From positions 1 through 62,477 of IMG/VR virus record IMGVR_UViG_3300045999_003247: DNA of 62,477 nt, one strand, 5' to 3'. Within the stretch, counting starts at the first letter, position 1, and the number at the start of each line of letters is the position of its first letter. Origin of the DNA: a virus. Under the pieces are notes generated by a model. The model saw only the letters and a list, made by a program, of their open reading frames with translations, did not search any database and was not told the DNA's origin. Positions 39,648-47,773 of the stretch are shown piece after piece. Position numbers and translations under genes: made by a program.

Positions 39648-41339
39648 TTAAGTAAGCACCTGCGTCCAAGATGCCGAGTGACTATCGTCAACTATAACCC
39701 AATTAGGCGTCTGGCCGTCATCTACCGGTCCCCAGACAAGCGGGGAGCCCACGTAGCCCGTCGCAACTACGCCTGTGACATTGACATCAGGATTGCTCGT
39801 GACGGAAACCGTGACCGCGCCAATCGAAGAGATACCCGCTATGCCGGTAACAAGCGCGTTTATTGAAATCGCGACCGAAACCGTTCCAACGTTCCCGGTT
39901 CCAGATACGCCTGTGACGTTGACGCTAACGCCTGCAGATGCAATAAGTTCTGCAGGGGAACCGGTCAGCGAATAAATGCCCGGAGTCGTGTCAACTAGAC
40001 GGTTGTATAGCGTCGTCGCGGAGGATCCGGTCAGCGTGTAGCTGCCGGCGGTCGTGTCAATCAGTCGGCCATAAAGGGCGGTCGCGGACGATCCGGTTAA
40101 GCTGTAGCTGCCGGCCGTCGTATCAACTAGACGGTTGTAAAGTGTCGTCGCGGACGAGCCCGTCAGCGTGTAACTGCCCGGGGTCGTATCCAGTTCAAGA
40201 GCCGCGACGTACTCAAGAGTCGCGGACGAGCCGGTTAACGTGTAGCTGCCCGGAGTCGTGTCCAGCGTAAGCGCTGCAACCACATCAAGGGTCGCGGATA
40301 CCCCAGTGAGCGTGTAACTACCGGCCGTCGTATCAACTAGACGGTCGTACAACGTCGTCGCAGACGAGCCGGTTAAGCTGTAACTGCCGGCAGTCGTATC
40401 AACTAGACGGTCGTACAACGTCGTCGCGGACGAACCGGTTAAGCTGTAACTGCCGGCAGTCGTATCAACTAGACGGTCGTACAACGTCGTCGCGGACGAA
40501 CCGGTTAAGCTGTAACTGCCGGCGGTCGTATCAACTAAACGGTCGTACAACGTCGTCGCGGACGAGCCCGTCAGCGCATAAGAACCGGGCGTGGTGTCGA
40601 GGGAGTAGGCGTTAGCTGCGGCGGATTGAAGCGGGAAAATGAACCGCTGCGGCTGATAGAGTTGCCACGGGTTTTGAGTGAGCGCGACAAGTTCTGAGTC
40701 GCTTAAACGCCTGTTCCAGACCCAGTAAGCGGCAAGATCGCCAAGACCGTCAGTCAGCGCGAACTGACCGCCGACATTGTTGATGGTAACGCCGCTCAGC
40801 GTTCTTGCATGGGCTGCTGTGCGCTTTTGCTCGCCATTCCAAAAAACGGCGGCTTCTGCGCCAGTTCCTGATGACGAGCGGAAAGCAATGTAAACCTGCT
40901 CTCCTTGCGGCACCTGCGGACCAACCGTTGCAGGAATAACGTCAGTTCCGCCAATTCGGATCTGAGCAAACCCGTTCGAGGTGGCTACGTTGAACAGCGT
41001 GCCGCCGTTCGATAAAGGACCTGTTCTCCAGATCCCTCCCCATGTCGTCGTGCGTGTTTTCGGAACGGCCGCCAGAATGGTCAGGCTCCCGTTCGTCGGA
41101 ACCGTCCACTCATCACCGGTAGCGTAAGAGAATGCCCAAGTAGTCCCGACGCGGGAGATCAGATTCCCGCCAGTCCCCGGCTCGATAAGCGCCGTGGTGA
41201 GCGGCGCATTAGTGACGAGATCGCGCTTAGAAGTAGCAGCGCCAGCCCTGACGAGCTGGGCCGTCGCGGGGTGAGCCCAGTTGATCCTCGGTGGATACTT
41301 CGGCTGCGAAGTCCACTGGGCTTTAGGGAGAATGATCAT
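39648..41339 (-). CDS. LamG-like virion protein with 22-residue tandem repeats, 563 residues
   Basis: Residues ~30-215 resemble a concanavalin/LamG carbohydrate-binding fold and close with GDLAAYWVWNRRLSDSELVALTQNPWQLYQP, typical of such domains. Residues ~235-475 are eleven tandem copies of a 22-residue unit DTTAGSYSLTGSSATTLYDR(LV), then glycine- and Val-rich strands with alternating TGV/SGTG elements. Predicted to form a repetitive beta stalk bearing a glycan-binding head. ATGA-coupled to the upstream gene. Likely a secondary fibre or adhesin. Confidence 0.7.
   Translation of the reverse strand: MIILPKAQWTSQPKYPPRINWAHPATAQLVRAGAATSKRDLVTNAPLTTALIEPGTGGNLISRVGTTWAFSYATGDEWTVPTNGSLTILAAVPKTRTTTWGGIWRTGPLSNGGTLFNVATSNGFAQIRIGGTDVIPATVGPQVPQGEQVYIAFRSSSGTGAEAAVFWNGEQKRTAAHARTLSGVTINNVGGQFALTDGLGDLAAYWVWNRRLSDSELVALTQNPWQLYQPQRFIFPLQSAAANAYSLDTTPGSYALTGSSATTLYDRLVDTTAGSYSLTGSSATTLYDRLVDTTAGSYSLTGSSATTLYDRLVDTTAGSYSLTGSSATTLYDRLVDTTAGSYTLTGVSATLDVVAALTLDTTPGSYTLTGSSATLEYVAALELDTTPGSYTLTGSSATTLYNRLVDTTAGSYSLTGSSATALYGRLIDTTAGSYTLTGSSATTLYNRLVDTTPGIYSLTGSPAELIASAGVSVNVTGVSGTGNVGTVSVAISINALVTGIAGISSIGAVTVSVTSNPDVNVTGVVATGYVGSPLVWGPVDDGQTPNWVIVDDSHSASWTQVLT
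39965..40605 (-). repeat. Eleven tandem 66-bp repeats in the LamG-like gene
   Basis: Each unit encodes DTTAGSYSLTGSSATTLYDR plus LV (or variants with DVVAAL, EYVAAL, NRLV). Four of the central units are almost identical in DNA, while the outer ones have drifted, a pattern expected when unequal recombination homogenises the middle. Copy number is likely to vary between relatives. Confidence 0.85.
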
Positions 41340-41848
41340 GCGATGTCGTACTTGATACCAACGTACTCAAATGAGTCATCATTGACAGCGTTGTTGTAGA
41401 GAGCGGCTCCCGTATTCTGAGTGACGTATAGCCCCCAAAACTTCGGAAGAACTCCCCCAAACAAAGATGCTACCGAGAACGGGAGCACGATATAGGCTTG
41501 GTTGTTTGTCGTCGCAGGGACAGCAACCGTAGCGCCCAGTCTGAGCCCATTCAAAATGCCTGTGTTGGTTAGGTTTGCCACGCTATCAACGCCATCTAGA
41601 TCGTCAAGATTGGTTGTCGCCAGCGATGTATCTGCGCCGTAGACGTAGATGGCAATGGTCGTATTTGCAGTCATGCCCGTAGAGCCGACCGAGACCTTCC
41701 CGGACACCAGCGCATCAATGTATTTGTTGGTCGTGTTATCCACCTGATTAGATTGCCGACCAGCAATGAATGTGGACGACGACGCAAGGTTTTGCAGATC
41801 CATCGTGATGGCGGTATTCGCGCTATAATTGATTGTGCTGGTCGCCAT
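41336..41848 (-). CDS. Structural protein, 170 residues
   Basis: Beta-rich, Thr/Asn/Ala-rich protein: MATSTINYSANTAITMDLQNLASSSTFIAGRQSN..., KVSVGSTGMTANTTIAIYVYGADTSL and FWGLYVTQNTGAALYN. ATG after GAGGAACC; stop/start coupling (ATGA) with the downstream LamG-like gene. The composition and neighbours indicate a virion surface or fibre-associated protein. No family recognised. Confidence 0.6.
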   Translation of the reverse strand: MATSTINYSANTAITMDLQNLASSSTFIAGRQSNQVDNTTNKYIDALVSGKVSVGSTGMTANTTIAIYVYGADTSLATTNLDDLDGVDSVANLTNTGILNGLRLGATVAVPATTNNQAYIVLPFSVASLFGGVLPKFWGLYVTQNTGAALYNNAVNDDSFEYVGIKYDIA

Positions 41849-42331
41849 TTACGGGTTCCTCGACTGATAGACGTCTTGCCAAACGACAGTTTGACCAACC
41901 AGCTCGACGCTTTGAGGGATCAGCGCACAGGCAATGCCATTCGGCTGCTGGTATACCCGGTCGTACTCAGCCTGAGTAATGACGCTAGCAGCAAGCCAGC
42001 CGTCGAACAGCCCTTTGATCTCGGCTTCTTCAGTGTGCAGCAGCGAGCTGGTTCCGCCCATGATCAGATCAAGAAAGACCTGACACGAAGCGCGGATGGC
42101 TTCCGGCTGCTGCTGATCGACGCTCGCATTCCCGATACGAACACGCGGACCTTCTGCTGCCCAAAGCATAGCCGAGCCGGTCGTGATCGCCTGATATCCG
42201 GGGTTGCTCGGAGTATTCAGGATATCGGCAATCTCATACGCGCCGTCCGGCGTATTCGGAATGCTATTGAGCGCAGGCGTCGCGGCGATGTATGCGCCGA
42301 GGGTTGCGTACTGCTGTGGTGTTAATGACAT
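41849..42331 (-). CDS. Conserved-type structural-block protein, 160 residues
   Basis: Reads MSLTPQQYATLGAYIAATPALNSIPNTPDGAYEIADILNTP, then GSAMLWAAEGPRVRIGNASVDQQQPEAIRASCQVFLDLIMGG. It is helical and stays within the structural operon; similar proteins accompany fibre genes in other environmental phages. No obvious ribosome site is seen (translation may be coupled). Function unknown. Confidence 0.6.
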   Translation of the reverse strand: MSLTPQQYATLGAYIAATPALNSIPNTPDGAYEIADILNTPSNPGYQAITTGSAMLWAAEGPRVRIGNASVDQQQPEAIRASCQVFLDLIMGGTSSLLHTEEAEIKGLFDGWLAASVITQAEYDRVYQQPNGIACALIPQSVELVGQTVVWQDVYQSRNP

Positions 42332-42334
42332 GGT

Positions 42335-42778
42335 TTACGCCAGTGTGAAGATAGTGCCGGGGCTGGTGTTATTAAACTTCAACGTGAACGTTTCCCCGGC
42401 GGCCAGCGTAACGCCACTACCCCCGTAATCAAACCACGCGATCAAGGCGTCCTCTGGGCTGGTAGAGCTGTCGTTGTACAGGACGGCATACCTAAACGTG
42501 GCCATGCCCCCGCCAGAACCGGTCCACTGCACCTCCGTGCCAGAAACGGTCGTAGTACCCGAGGTTTCACTTACCGTAATAGTGGTTGTCACGCCCCCGG
42601 TGGTATACCCGCCGCCAGAGGCGATCTGAGTAATGTCGGCCAGAACGGTATCCGTCGCAACTGGAGCGTCGGTATCTGGCACGAGCACGACCTTGAACGT
42701 GTTAGCGTCAAAGTCATGCACGCCACGAATAAGCTGGTCACTGAAATCCTGAAACTTGTTATAGGCTGAAGTCGGCAT
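42335..42778 (-). CDS. Structural beta protein, paralogue A, 147 residues
   Basis: Begins MPTSAYNKFQDFSDQLIRGVHDFDANTFKVVLV and ends with FRYAVLYNDSSTSPEDALIAWFDYGGSGVTL. It shares the layout F...(L/I)-x-G-V-H-x-F...TFK and YNDS-x-x-x-x-D with the next upstream gene (42794-43231), so the two are tandem paralogues. Probably a tail- or head-surface protein with a beta-sandwich fold. ATG with TTAGGAGA. Confidence 0.6.
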   Translation of the reverse strand: MPTSAYNKFQDFSDQLIRGVHDFDANTFKVVLVPDTDAPVATDTVLADITQIASGGGYTTGGVTTTITVSETSGTTTVSGTEVQWTGSGGGMATFRYAVLYNDSSTSPEDALIAWFDYGGSGVTLAAGETFTLKFNNTSPGTIFTLA

Positions 42779-42793
42779 TTAAGAGTCTCCTAA

Positions 42794-43231
42794 CTATGCG
42801 ATACGGATGATGGCGTTACTGGCATCTGCGGTCGGAAAAATGACGGTAAAAGTGCCGTTGTTAGAGGTCTTTGCGCCTCCAAAATCAAGCACGCACACCG
42901 TCGGATCGCCCGCAGCACTGTCGTTGTAAATCAACGCACCGTAAGCGGTGATCGTTGAGCTAGTGAACGAAATATCCGCAAAATCGGTCAAGGCGGTCGT
43001 TCCGCTAGTCGTCGGAGTGACGTTGGTCAACGCTCCACCGCCCGCAACGTAGCTGCCCGACGCAGAAACCTCTCCAGAACTGGTGTACGCCGTCGTCGCC
43101 GCCGTAAAGGACGGGGTGTTGTCGTACAACGCCAGTTTGAACGTGTTTCCGGTGCTCAAGGTAAAATTGTGCACCGCCTGCAACAGCTCCCTTTTGAAAC
43201 TGGTGCACATGAAATTACCAGAAAACGCCAT
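42794..43231 (-). CDS. Structural beta protein, paralogue B, 145 residues
   Basis: Reads MAFSGNFMCTSFKRELLQAVHNFTLSTGNTFKLALYDNTPSF, a beta-rich middle, and ITAYGALIYNDSAAGDPTVCVLDFGGAKTS near the end. Matches paralogue A in the VH-x-F/TFK start and YNDS...FDFGG end. Both follow the adaptor-type genes, as expected for tail-surface components. ATG preceded by TTGGGGAAA. Function not known. Confidence 0.6.
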   Translation of the reverse strand: MAFSGNFMCTSFKRELLQAVHNFTLSTGNTFKLALYDNTPSFTAATTAYTSSGEVSASGSYVAGGGALTNVTPTTSGTTALTDFADISFTSSTITAYGALIYNDSAAGDPTVCVLDFGGAKTSNNGTFTVIFPTADASNAIIRIA

Positions 43232-43233
43232 CT

Positions 43234-43521
43234 TTATTTCCCCAACAAAGGTACGAGTTCAGGATGCCCCGCTTCTGAAAGACGAAGCGCAGTGGTCTGG
43301 CGGTCCTGATCTACCGCCTCCCTGAGATAGTGCTCTACAACCTGACGGATTTGGTCTTTAAATGCCCTAGCTTGCGCCTGAACTACAGGATCTGACCGAT
43401 CACCCACGTAAACGATCTTATCTGCAGCACGCTGCGCCAACTCGCCTACCGTCCAACCGCGGTTGACAGTAGTGGCAACGACAACGCCGTTAGTTACAGC
43501 AGGCATCTCTATGGTAATCAT
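43234..43521 (-). CDS. Small structural-block protein, 95 residues
   Basis: MITIEMPAVTNGVVVATTVNRGWTVGELAQRAADKIVYVGDRSD opens with strands and is followed by a helical half (PVVQAQARAFKDQIRQVVEHYLREAVDQDRQTTALRLSEAG). It overlaps the adaptor gene upstream by ATGA. A similar short protein sits beside head-tail connector genes in other phages, suggesting a connector-associated role. Not assigned to a family. Confidence 0.6.
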   Translation of the reverse strand: MITIEMPAVTNGVVVATTVNRGWTVGELAQRAADKIVYVGDRSDPVVQAQARAFKDQIRQVVEHYLREAVDQDRQTTALRLSEAGHPELVPLLGK

Positions 43522-44168
43522 GGCGACTCCGATTTGAGCGGAAGTCTAAGCATACCATCACGATACTCATCCCGACGACGCCGGCCCTGCTGCTCAACCG
43601 TCAGACCCTGCAACGCTTCCTTGTATGCATTGCGGAAGTAGCCCAACATGTTCTCCGGGCCTTTCATGTAGCTGTATGCCTGCACCAGACAGGCATACAG
43701 CAACGCTTCTGGAGCGTTGTTGCTGATCCAAGTCGTCGGCGTGGTGGAGGATAACTGGGTGGGCCGGTAGATGTAGCCCAGCTCCACTACAAAGTTCGCG
43801 TTAGGCGTGGGCGCTATGTAAAACGTGTTCTGGTCCCAAACCGAGTAATACTTCGGAACCCCTGTCGTGGCGCCGTTCGGCCAGTATTCCTTCATGAAGG
43901 ACGTGTCCCTGAAGTCAAGGAATACTTGATCACTGCCCGACGTGACCATCATGTATCGGTGCGTCAAGATGTCGGTCGGGGCCGTCAGGAACTTGTTCCC
44001 GTTGGTCATGTTCCCCGTCACTTCCAGCTTGAACACGTCCAGATCAATCTCTCGGAGAATCTGATTCTCCGCCATCGTGATGAACGTGTTGATCACCGCG
44101 TTGGTGAACACGTTGCTGTTCACCTCGGTGTAGTTCCGGATATTCGTAACCAGTTCGTCGTAGGTCAT
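43518..44168 (-). CDS. Head-tail adaptor-like protein 1, 216 residues
   Basis: Reads MTYDELVTNIRNYTEVNSNVFTNAVINTFITMAENQILREIDLDVF, a helical N-terminal part, then FLTAPTDILTHRYMMVTSG, GVPKYYSVWDQNTFYIAPTPNANFVVELGYIYRP and helical NAPEALLYACLVQAYSYMKGPEN. This resembles podoviral (SU10-type) adaptor proteins that sit between portal and tail. Its layout (beta centre, late helical bundle) matches the second adaptor-like protein at 44517-45182. Overlaps neighbours by ATGA. Confidence 0.65.
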   Translation of the reverse strand: MTYDELVTNIRNYTEVNSNVFTNAVINTFITMAENQILREIDLDVFKLEVTGNMTNGNKFLTAPTDILTHRYMMVTSGSDQVFLDFRDTSFMKEYWPNGATTGVPKYYSVWDQNTFYIAPTPNANFVVELGYIYRPTQLSSTTPTTWISNNAPEALLYACLVQAYSYMKGPENMLGYFRNAYKEALQGLTVEQQGRRRRDEYRDGMLRLPLKSESP

Positions 44169-44515
44169 GATATGTCCACTGTCACTGAGCCAACGACGCC
44201 ACTAGCTATTAAAGGCTGGCCGACAATGTAGGGGCGCATGTCGTTCGTGCCCCTCGCTGTGCCGTAACTTTGAAAGGCAGTAAAGCCCGGCGCTCCAACA
44301 AAGACAGAGACGGGCTCAATTCGATCGGGTCGTGGATCTCGGAGGGCTATCGCATCGCCGCGATAACGTAAAGGCTCCAACTGCGGCTCTTTGGGCTCGT
44401 AGTCCTCCGGGCAGACCATGAATCCCTTCCAGTTCTTGCGAAGAACGTTGTACGAATACCGTTGTCCGCAGTAATCGCACAGACCAAGCGCATATTTGCC
44501 CGATGCAAAGGCCAT
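44165..44515 (-). CDS. Zinc-ribbon protein in connector operon, 116 residues
   Basis: Reads MAFASGKYALGLCDYCGQRYSYNVLRKNWKGFMVCPEDYEPKEPQLEP: a CxxC at residues 13-16 and a later Cys form a likely zinc-binding element, with the rest Pro/Arg-rich and beta-like. The layout (CDYCG-x-R-Y ... W-x-G-x-x-V-C ... PEDYE-x-K-x-PQ) is frequent in phage structural operons without known function. ATG has AGGGGG upstream. Possibly a tail-completion or connector-associated protein. Confidence 0.65.
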   Translation of the reverse strand: MAFASGKYALGLCDYCGQRYSYNVLRKNWKGFMVCPEDYEPKEPQLEPLRYRGDAIALRDPRPDRIEPVSVFVGAPGFTAFQSYGTARGTNDMRPYIVGQPLIASGVVGSVTVDIS

Positions 44516-44516
44516 C

Positions 44517-45182
44517 TCAGCCCCCTAAGTCTGGCACGAACTGGACACTTGCAGTATCCCGGTCCTCCAATGCTGCCCTGTTGAAGTCTTCTTCGTAGAT
44601 GGCTTTAAGCGCCGTAAGCCGATCAGGCGCAAACTTGAGCGCAAGCTGATAGGCAAGCCCGGACGCTATGCAAGGCAAAAACCGGAAGTTGATGTCCGTC
44701 GTGTTCGTGTACCCGCCCGCATCTTGGATCCGTCGTATCCTGTAGTAAACAAACGTATACGTTTGATCTGCCGCAGGATAGAAGAAAACTTTCGGCGTGT
44801 TCGCGCGCTGGACGTAAAACTGCGCTGGGCGAGATTGCGTGGACTTATCCGGGACGTTCAGCCAGTCCTCTCTACTGATTCTCTCAATGTAGATGTCGCT
44901 GTTCGTTCCCTGAACATTCTGGCGAATGACCGCTTCAAGGACGTTGACCGTGTCGCTCGGCAGCGTGATCTCGTTCGTCCCCTGCGTCAGGGTGTACGTA
45001 CCCTGCTCAATCGTCCACAGATTGAGTCCACGGTTGGCCCAGTCCAGAAAAAGCAGGTTGAGCGAGCGGCGTGCCGAGTTGAGCTGATACCCACTCGTGT
45101 TGCGCATGCCGCAACGCTCAAACGCTTCTTCAACCAAGTCATCAATCGACAGGTTGAAGTCTGTTGTGCCCGAAGTGGCCAT
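44517..45182 (-). CDS. Head-tail adaptor-like protein 2, 221 residues
   Basis: Reads MATSGTTDFNLSIDDLVEEAFERCGMRNTSGYQLNSARRSLNLLFLDWANRG, then a beta section (NLWTIEQGTYTLTQGTNEITLPSDTVNVLEAVIRQ, KVFFYPAADQTYTFVYYRIRRIQDAG) and a helical C-terminal half (FRFLPCIASGLAYQLALKFAPDRL). Arrangement is that of podoviral adaptor proteins and parallels the 216-residue protein two genes downstream. Placed directly after the head-surface genes in the late order. Confidence 0.65.
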   Translation of the reverse strand: MATSGTTDFNLSIDDLVEEAFERCGMRNTSGYQLNSARRSLNLLFLDWANRGLNLWTIEQGTYTLTQGTNEITLPSDTVNVLEAVIRQNVQGTNSDIYIERISREDWLNVPDKSTQSRPAQFYVQRANTPKVFFYPAADQTYTFVYYRIRRIQDAGGYTNTTDINFRFLPCIASGLAYQLALKFAPDRLTALKAIYEEDFNRAALEDRDTASVQFVPDLGG

Positions 45183-45416
45183 TTAGTCGCAAGACCCGCC
45201 CATACGCATCTTGCGTACCTTGCCGCCCTTCTTGTAACCACGCACCATGCCGCCGCCCATCATGCCCATGGCCATGCGCTTGTGCTGATTAACCGCGCCG
45301 CCCTTTTTCATCATGATCGGGCCAGTCGTCTTGCTGGTCTCGGAAACAGTCTTGTTCTTCGAGCCGCCGCCTACCGCACCGCCACCACGGGTGGCACACC
45401 CCATACCACGTCCCAT
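45183..45416 (-). CDS. Small Gly/Lys-rich protein with GG-x-V motifs, 77 residues
   Basis: Reads MGRGMGCATRGGGAVGGGSKNKTVSETSKTTGP, then MMKKGGAVNQHKRMAMGMMGGGMVRGYKKGGKVRKMRMGGSCD. Two copies of the Met/Tyr-x-x-GG-x-V signature are present (MKKGGAV, YKKGGKV). Start at 45416 gives correct spacing to AGGAG; an ATG six bases upstream is too close. Cationic, flexible protein of the late block; DNA or membrane association is plausible. No family recognised. Confidence 0.6.
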   Translation of the reverse strand: MGRGMGCATRGGGAVGGGSKNKTVSETSKTTGPIMMKKGGAVNQHKRMAMGMMGGGMVRGYKKGGKVRKMRMGGSCD

Positions 45417-45425
45417 AGCCATCTC

Positions 45426-45665
45426 CTATTTGCGAAGCTCGTCGAGCTTCTCTTCAAGTCTATTGAATCGCTGGTCTACGTGTGCGACAAACTTCTCAAT
45501 CCTATCATCGACCTCTTTACGGGTAATGTGGTCTCGGGCAACCTCCTCACGTGTCTTATTGAGAAGAATGCCTAATCGAGAGAGTTCCTCGAACCGAGCT
45601 TTAAGCATGAAACCCATCCCCGCAACCACTGCAGTGAGGAGGATGTTCCAGACCGTCATCTCCAT
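45426..45665 (-). CDS. Small membrane-anchored coiled-coil protein, 79 residues
   Basis: One N-terminal membrane helix (TVWNILLTAVVAGMGFML) followed by a cytoplasmic or periplasmic charged coiled coil (LLNKTREEVARDHITRKEVDDRIEKFVAHVDQRFNRLEEKLDELRK). This resembles small phage proteins sometimes considered holin- or spanin-associated, but it sits among head genes rather than in the lysis cassette. GGAAG precedes the ATG. Function uncertain. Confidence 0.55.
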   Translation of the reverse strand: MEMTVWNILLTAVVAGMGFMLKARFEELSRLGILLNKTREEVARDHITRKEVDDRIEKFVAHVDQRFNRLEEKLDELRK

Positions 45666-45953
45666 CTAGCACTTCCATCTTCGTCGCGCCTGACGAAGAC
45701 GGCTATCCGGGTCTTTCGCAGCCTCCGGATGCATCTTCATCTGCCCTGCAGAGCGTGCGCAAAATGACTTGCGACGCTTTGCACGGCCCGGGCTTGGGTT
45801 ATCTTCAGTAACTGCCGTCTGGAGCTTGCTCCCGGGATTGGCACGACGATAAGCGGCAACGCCCTTTTTCGTCATGCCGGCTCCCGCCTTGGTGGGCCTA
45901 AAGTTCCCACTTTTGACGGAAGTCCTAATCCCCATGCCCTTTTTAGTGGCCAT
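45666..45953 (-). CDS. DUF6321-type basic protein
   Basis: A 95-residue, strongly basic protein with the pattern MTKKGVAAYRRANPGSKLQTAVTEDNP, then KRRKSFCARSAGQMKMHPEAAKDPDSRLRQARRRWKC. I associate this pattern with DUF6321, a family of phage-encoded proteins of unknown role with one conserved Cys-Ala-Arg tract. TAATG coupling with the upstream gene. Probably binds nucleic acid; it travels with capsid/adaptor genes. Confidence 0.65.
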   Translation of the reverse strand: MATKKGMGIRTSVKSGNFRPTKAGAGMTKKGVAAYRRANPGSKLQTAVTEDNPSPGRAKRRKSFCARSAGQMKMHPEAAKDPDSRLRQARRRWKC

Positions 45954-46255
45954 TATGCTAGTGCACCGCCTTGGAACAGCAGGGTTACACTGGCCACGTC
46001 TACTGCACTGACATCAATGAACACGCCTGAATCAAACAGGATGCCCATGTCCGGAAGAATCAAGTCATACGCCCCTGCAGCGGCAGGGGTGTTGACTGTG
46101 ATAAGTGCAGTAGCGCCTACCGTGGAACCATTCCGCAGCGAAAACGATGCCGCCGTGCTCGAACAAGTGTAGTAGATTCCCACTACCCGAGTTCGCCCGG
46201 CAATCGCATGAGCATCGGCAGTCTTAGTGACTGCCTGAATGTTGCTGACGCTCAT
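45953..46255 (-). CDS. Small beta structural protein, 100 residues
   Basis: Begins MSVSNIQAVTKTADAHAIAGRTRVVGIYYTCSSTAASFSLRNG and continues in Val/Ala/Thr-rich strands to VASVTLLFQGGALA. ATG with GGAGG. Short beta sandwiches of this kind lie between the capsid and connector genes in many environmental phages and may decorate the head. Not assigned to a family. Confidence 0.6.
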   Translation of the reverse strand: MSVSNIQAVTKTADAHAIAGRTRVVGIYYTCSSTAASFSLRNGSTVGATALITVNTPAAAGAYDLILPDMGILFDSGVFIDVSAVDVASVTLLFQGGALA

Positions 46256-46267
46256 GAGAGCCTCCGA

Positions 46268-46705
46268 TTAAGCGGTTCGAGTAAAGGCGTAGGCAGTTGC
46301 ACTTGAAAACATCAGGGTGAATCGGGCAAGGCCCGTCGCACCCGAAGCGACGGTCAGGTCGCCAAAGGACCCTGCCGTATCTGCGCCTGCGGTAGAAATA
46401 ACGCCGTTAGTCGCAACAGCAATCGTGACGGTGTTCGCGCCGCCGGTGTTGTCGATGTACAGGTCAAACACGGTGCCTTTTACCGCACCAAGTGCTGCGC
46501 CAAGGAGCGTGCCGGTAGGCAGGGTGATGGTGGTGGCGGCGGCAGAAGTCGAGGTAATCCAGCCAGTGGCCACTTCCGCTGCGGTCGCGGTTGCCGTAGC
46601 GTTAATCGCTGCCGTGGTGGCGTGCGTGATACTTCCAGAGCCCGCGATATTGCCAATAAACCCATTGGTAGAAGCAACCGGGCCGCTAAATGTCGTACGA
46701 GCCAT
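46268..46705 (-). CDS. Capsid-fibre/decoration-type protein, 145 residues
   Basis: Thr/Ala/Gly-rich beta protein: MARTTFSGPVASTNGFIGNIAGSG..., TTITLPTGTLLGAALGAVKGTVFDLYIDNTGGANTVTIAV. The opening and ITLPTGTLLG phrases are typical of phage head-fibre or decoration proteins. ATG with GAGGG. It is the first gene behind the capsid terminator, so its level should be lower than capsid. Confidence 0.6.
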   Translation of the reverse strand: MARTTFSGPVASTNGFIGNIAGSGSITHATTAAINATATATAAEVATGWITSTSAAATTITLPTGTLLGAALGAVKGTVFDLYIDNTGGANTVTIAVATNGVISTAGADTAGSFGDLTVASGATGLARFTLMFSSATAYAFTRTA

Positions 46706-46820
46706 CTAAAATCCCTCACATGCGAGTTCGTGTACGCCTGTCTGCATGTCGTCAGCCGGGGCTGTCAGACGTACGATGTTTCCCGGAATTTCAACTATAC
46801 AACAGCACTTCAGATACAGA

Positions 46821-46843
46821 AAGGGGGCCAAGAGGCCCCCTTC
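46821..46843 (-). terminator. Hairpin terminator after the capsid gene
   Basis: Perfect 7-bp inverted repeat GGGGGCC-AAGA-GGCCCCC (46823-46840), followed on the minus strand by TTT. It lies 12-35 bases past the capsid stop, in the 149-base gap before the 145-residue gene. The stem is strong but the T-tract is short, so partial termination is likely, which would give more capsid than downstream products. Confidence 0.65.
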
Positions 46844-46854
46844 TGCATTCCGGG

Positions 46855-47760
46855 TTATGCGCCCGGCGAACCGAAGATCCCGCGAGGATCGCTAAAGCCG
46901 AAGCTATAGCGCTCACGAGCCTTGTACCGCACGTTACCGGTGTCGAAGTCGCCCTCGAAACCAGTCTTGATGGCCACGCGCTGGAACATCTTCATGCCGT
47001 TCGGAGCGTCGGTCTTGATAAACCATGCGTCCGGGTCGGTCAGGAAGTGGTTCACGGTGTAGCCTTGCGGCACCATGCCCATGTTGCGAACGGCGTTCAG
47101 ATCGTTGTCTGCCGTGCCAACCCGCAGGGTGGACTTCAGAATGCGATCCGCCGTGAACATGAGTTCCTTCGGGATAAGCAGCTTCAGACCCTGAACCGCG
47201 ATCTTTAGACCACGCTCGTCCGTGAACGCAGCGATGTCGATGAGCGCCTGTTCCAGCGAGGTTTCGCTGAGGTCCGCCGAGGTTGCCAACTCGTTCGACA
47301 GGTCCGGACCCGACAGGGTCGGGTGGTCCGTCGCGCACAGTGCCTTCCCGTCACCGCCCAGCGACGTGGTGAACGCGCCGTTCAGAATGGAAGCAGCTTT
47401 GATCTGCTTGGTCTGTGCCATCGAGCGCGCCAGTGCCTTGGTGTACCGAGCGGCAAGACGGTCATAGAGGTTGTCCTCAATGGCCTCTTCCGTCAGCGAG
47501 AAGGCAAGTGCAATCGTCTCGTGGGTATAGCGCGCAGTGAAGGTTTCTTGTGCTTGGTCGTATGCGACGCCTGCACCTTCCGTCTTCACCGGAGCTTCGC
47601 CAAAGCCCGATTCCATTACCTCTTCCTCGAACGCACGATCAGAGGTCTCTACCGCGTAAATCTCGGCATGCTCGTTCTCGTAGTTCTTGTACTCAAGGCC
47701 GAACAGGGCGTTAAGGCCCGGTTCCAGCTCTTTTACCAGTTGTGCACGTGAAATTGCCAT
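46855..47760 (-). CDS. Major capsid protein (Mu gpT-like)
   Basis: A 301-residue protein that reads as the Mu gpT-type major head subunit: MAISRAQLVKELEPGLNALFGLEYKNYENEHAEIY at the start, ETFTARYTHETIALAFSLTEEAIEDNLYDRLAARYTKALARSMAQTK in the middle (spine helix region), and ALCATDHPTL, DPDAWFIKTDAPNGMKMF and RYSFGFSDPRGIFGSPGA at the end. The fold is HK97-like. ATG with AAGGGG. It lies downstream of scaffold and portal and is followed by a hairpin terminator, matching the high dose required. Confidence 0.85.
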   Translation of the reverse strand: MAISRAQLVKELEPGLNALFGLEYKNYENEHAEIYAVETSDRAFEEEVMESGFGEAPVKTEGAGVAYDQAQETFTARYTHETIALAFSLTEEAIEDNLYDRLAARYTKALARSMAQTKQIKAASILNGAFTTSLGGDGKALCATDHPTLSGPDLSNELATSADLSETSLEQALIDIAAFTDERGLKIAVQGLKLLIPKELMFTADRILKSTLRVGTADNDLNAVRNMGMVPQGYTVNHFLTDPDAWFIKTDAPNGMKMFQRVAIKTGFEGDFDTGNVRYKARERYSFGFSDPRGIFGSPGA

Positions 47761-47773
47761 GGTTATTTACCCC

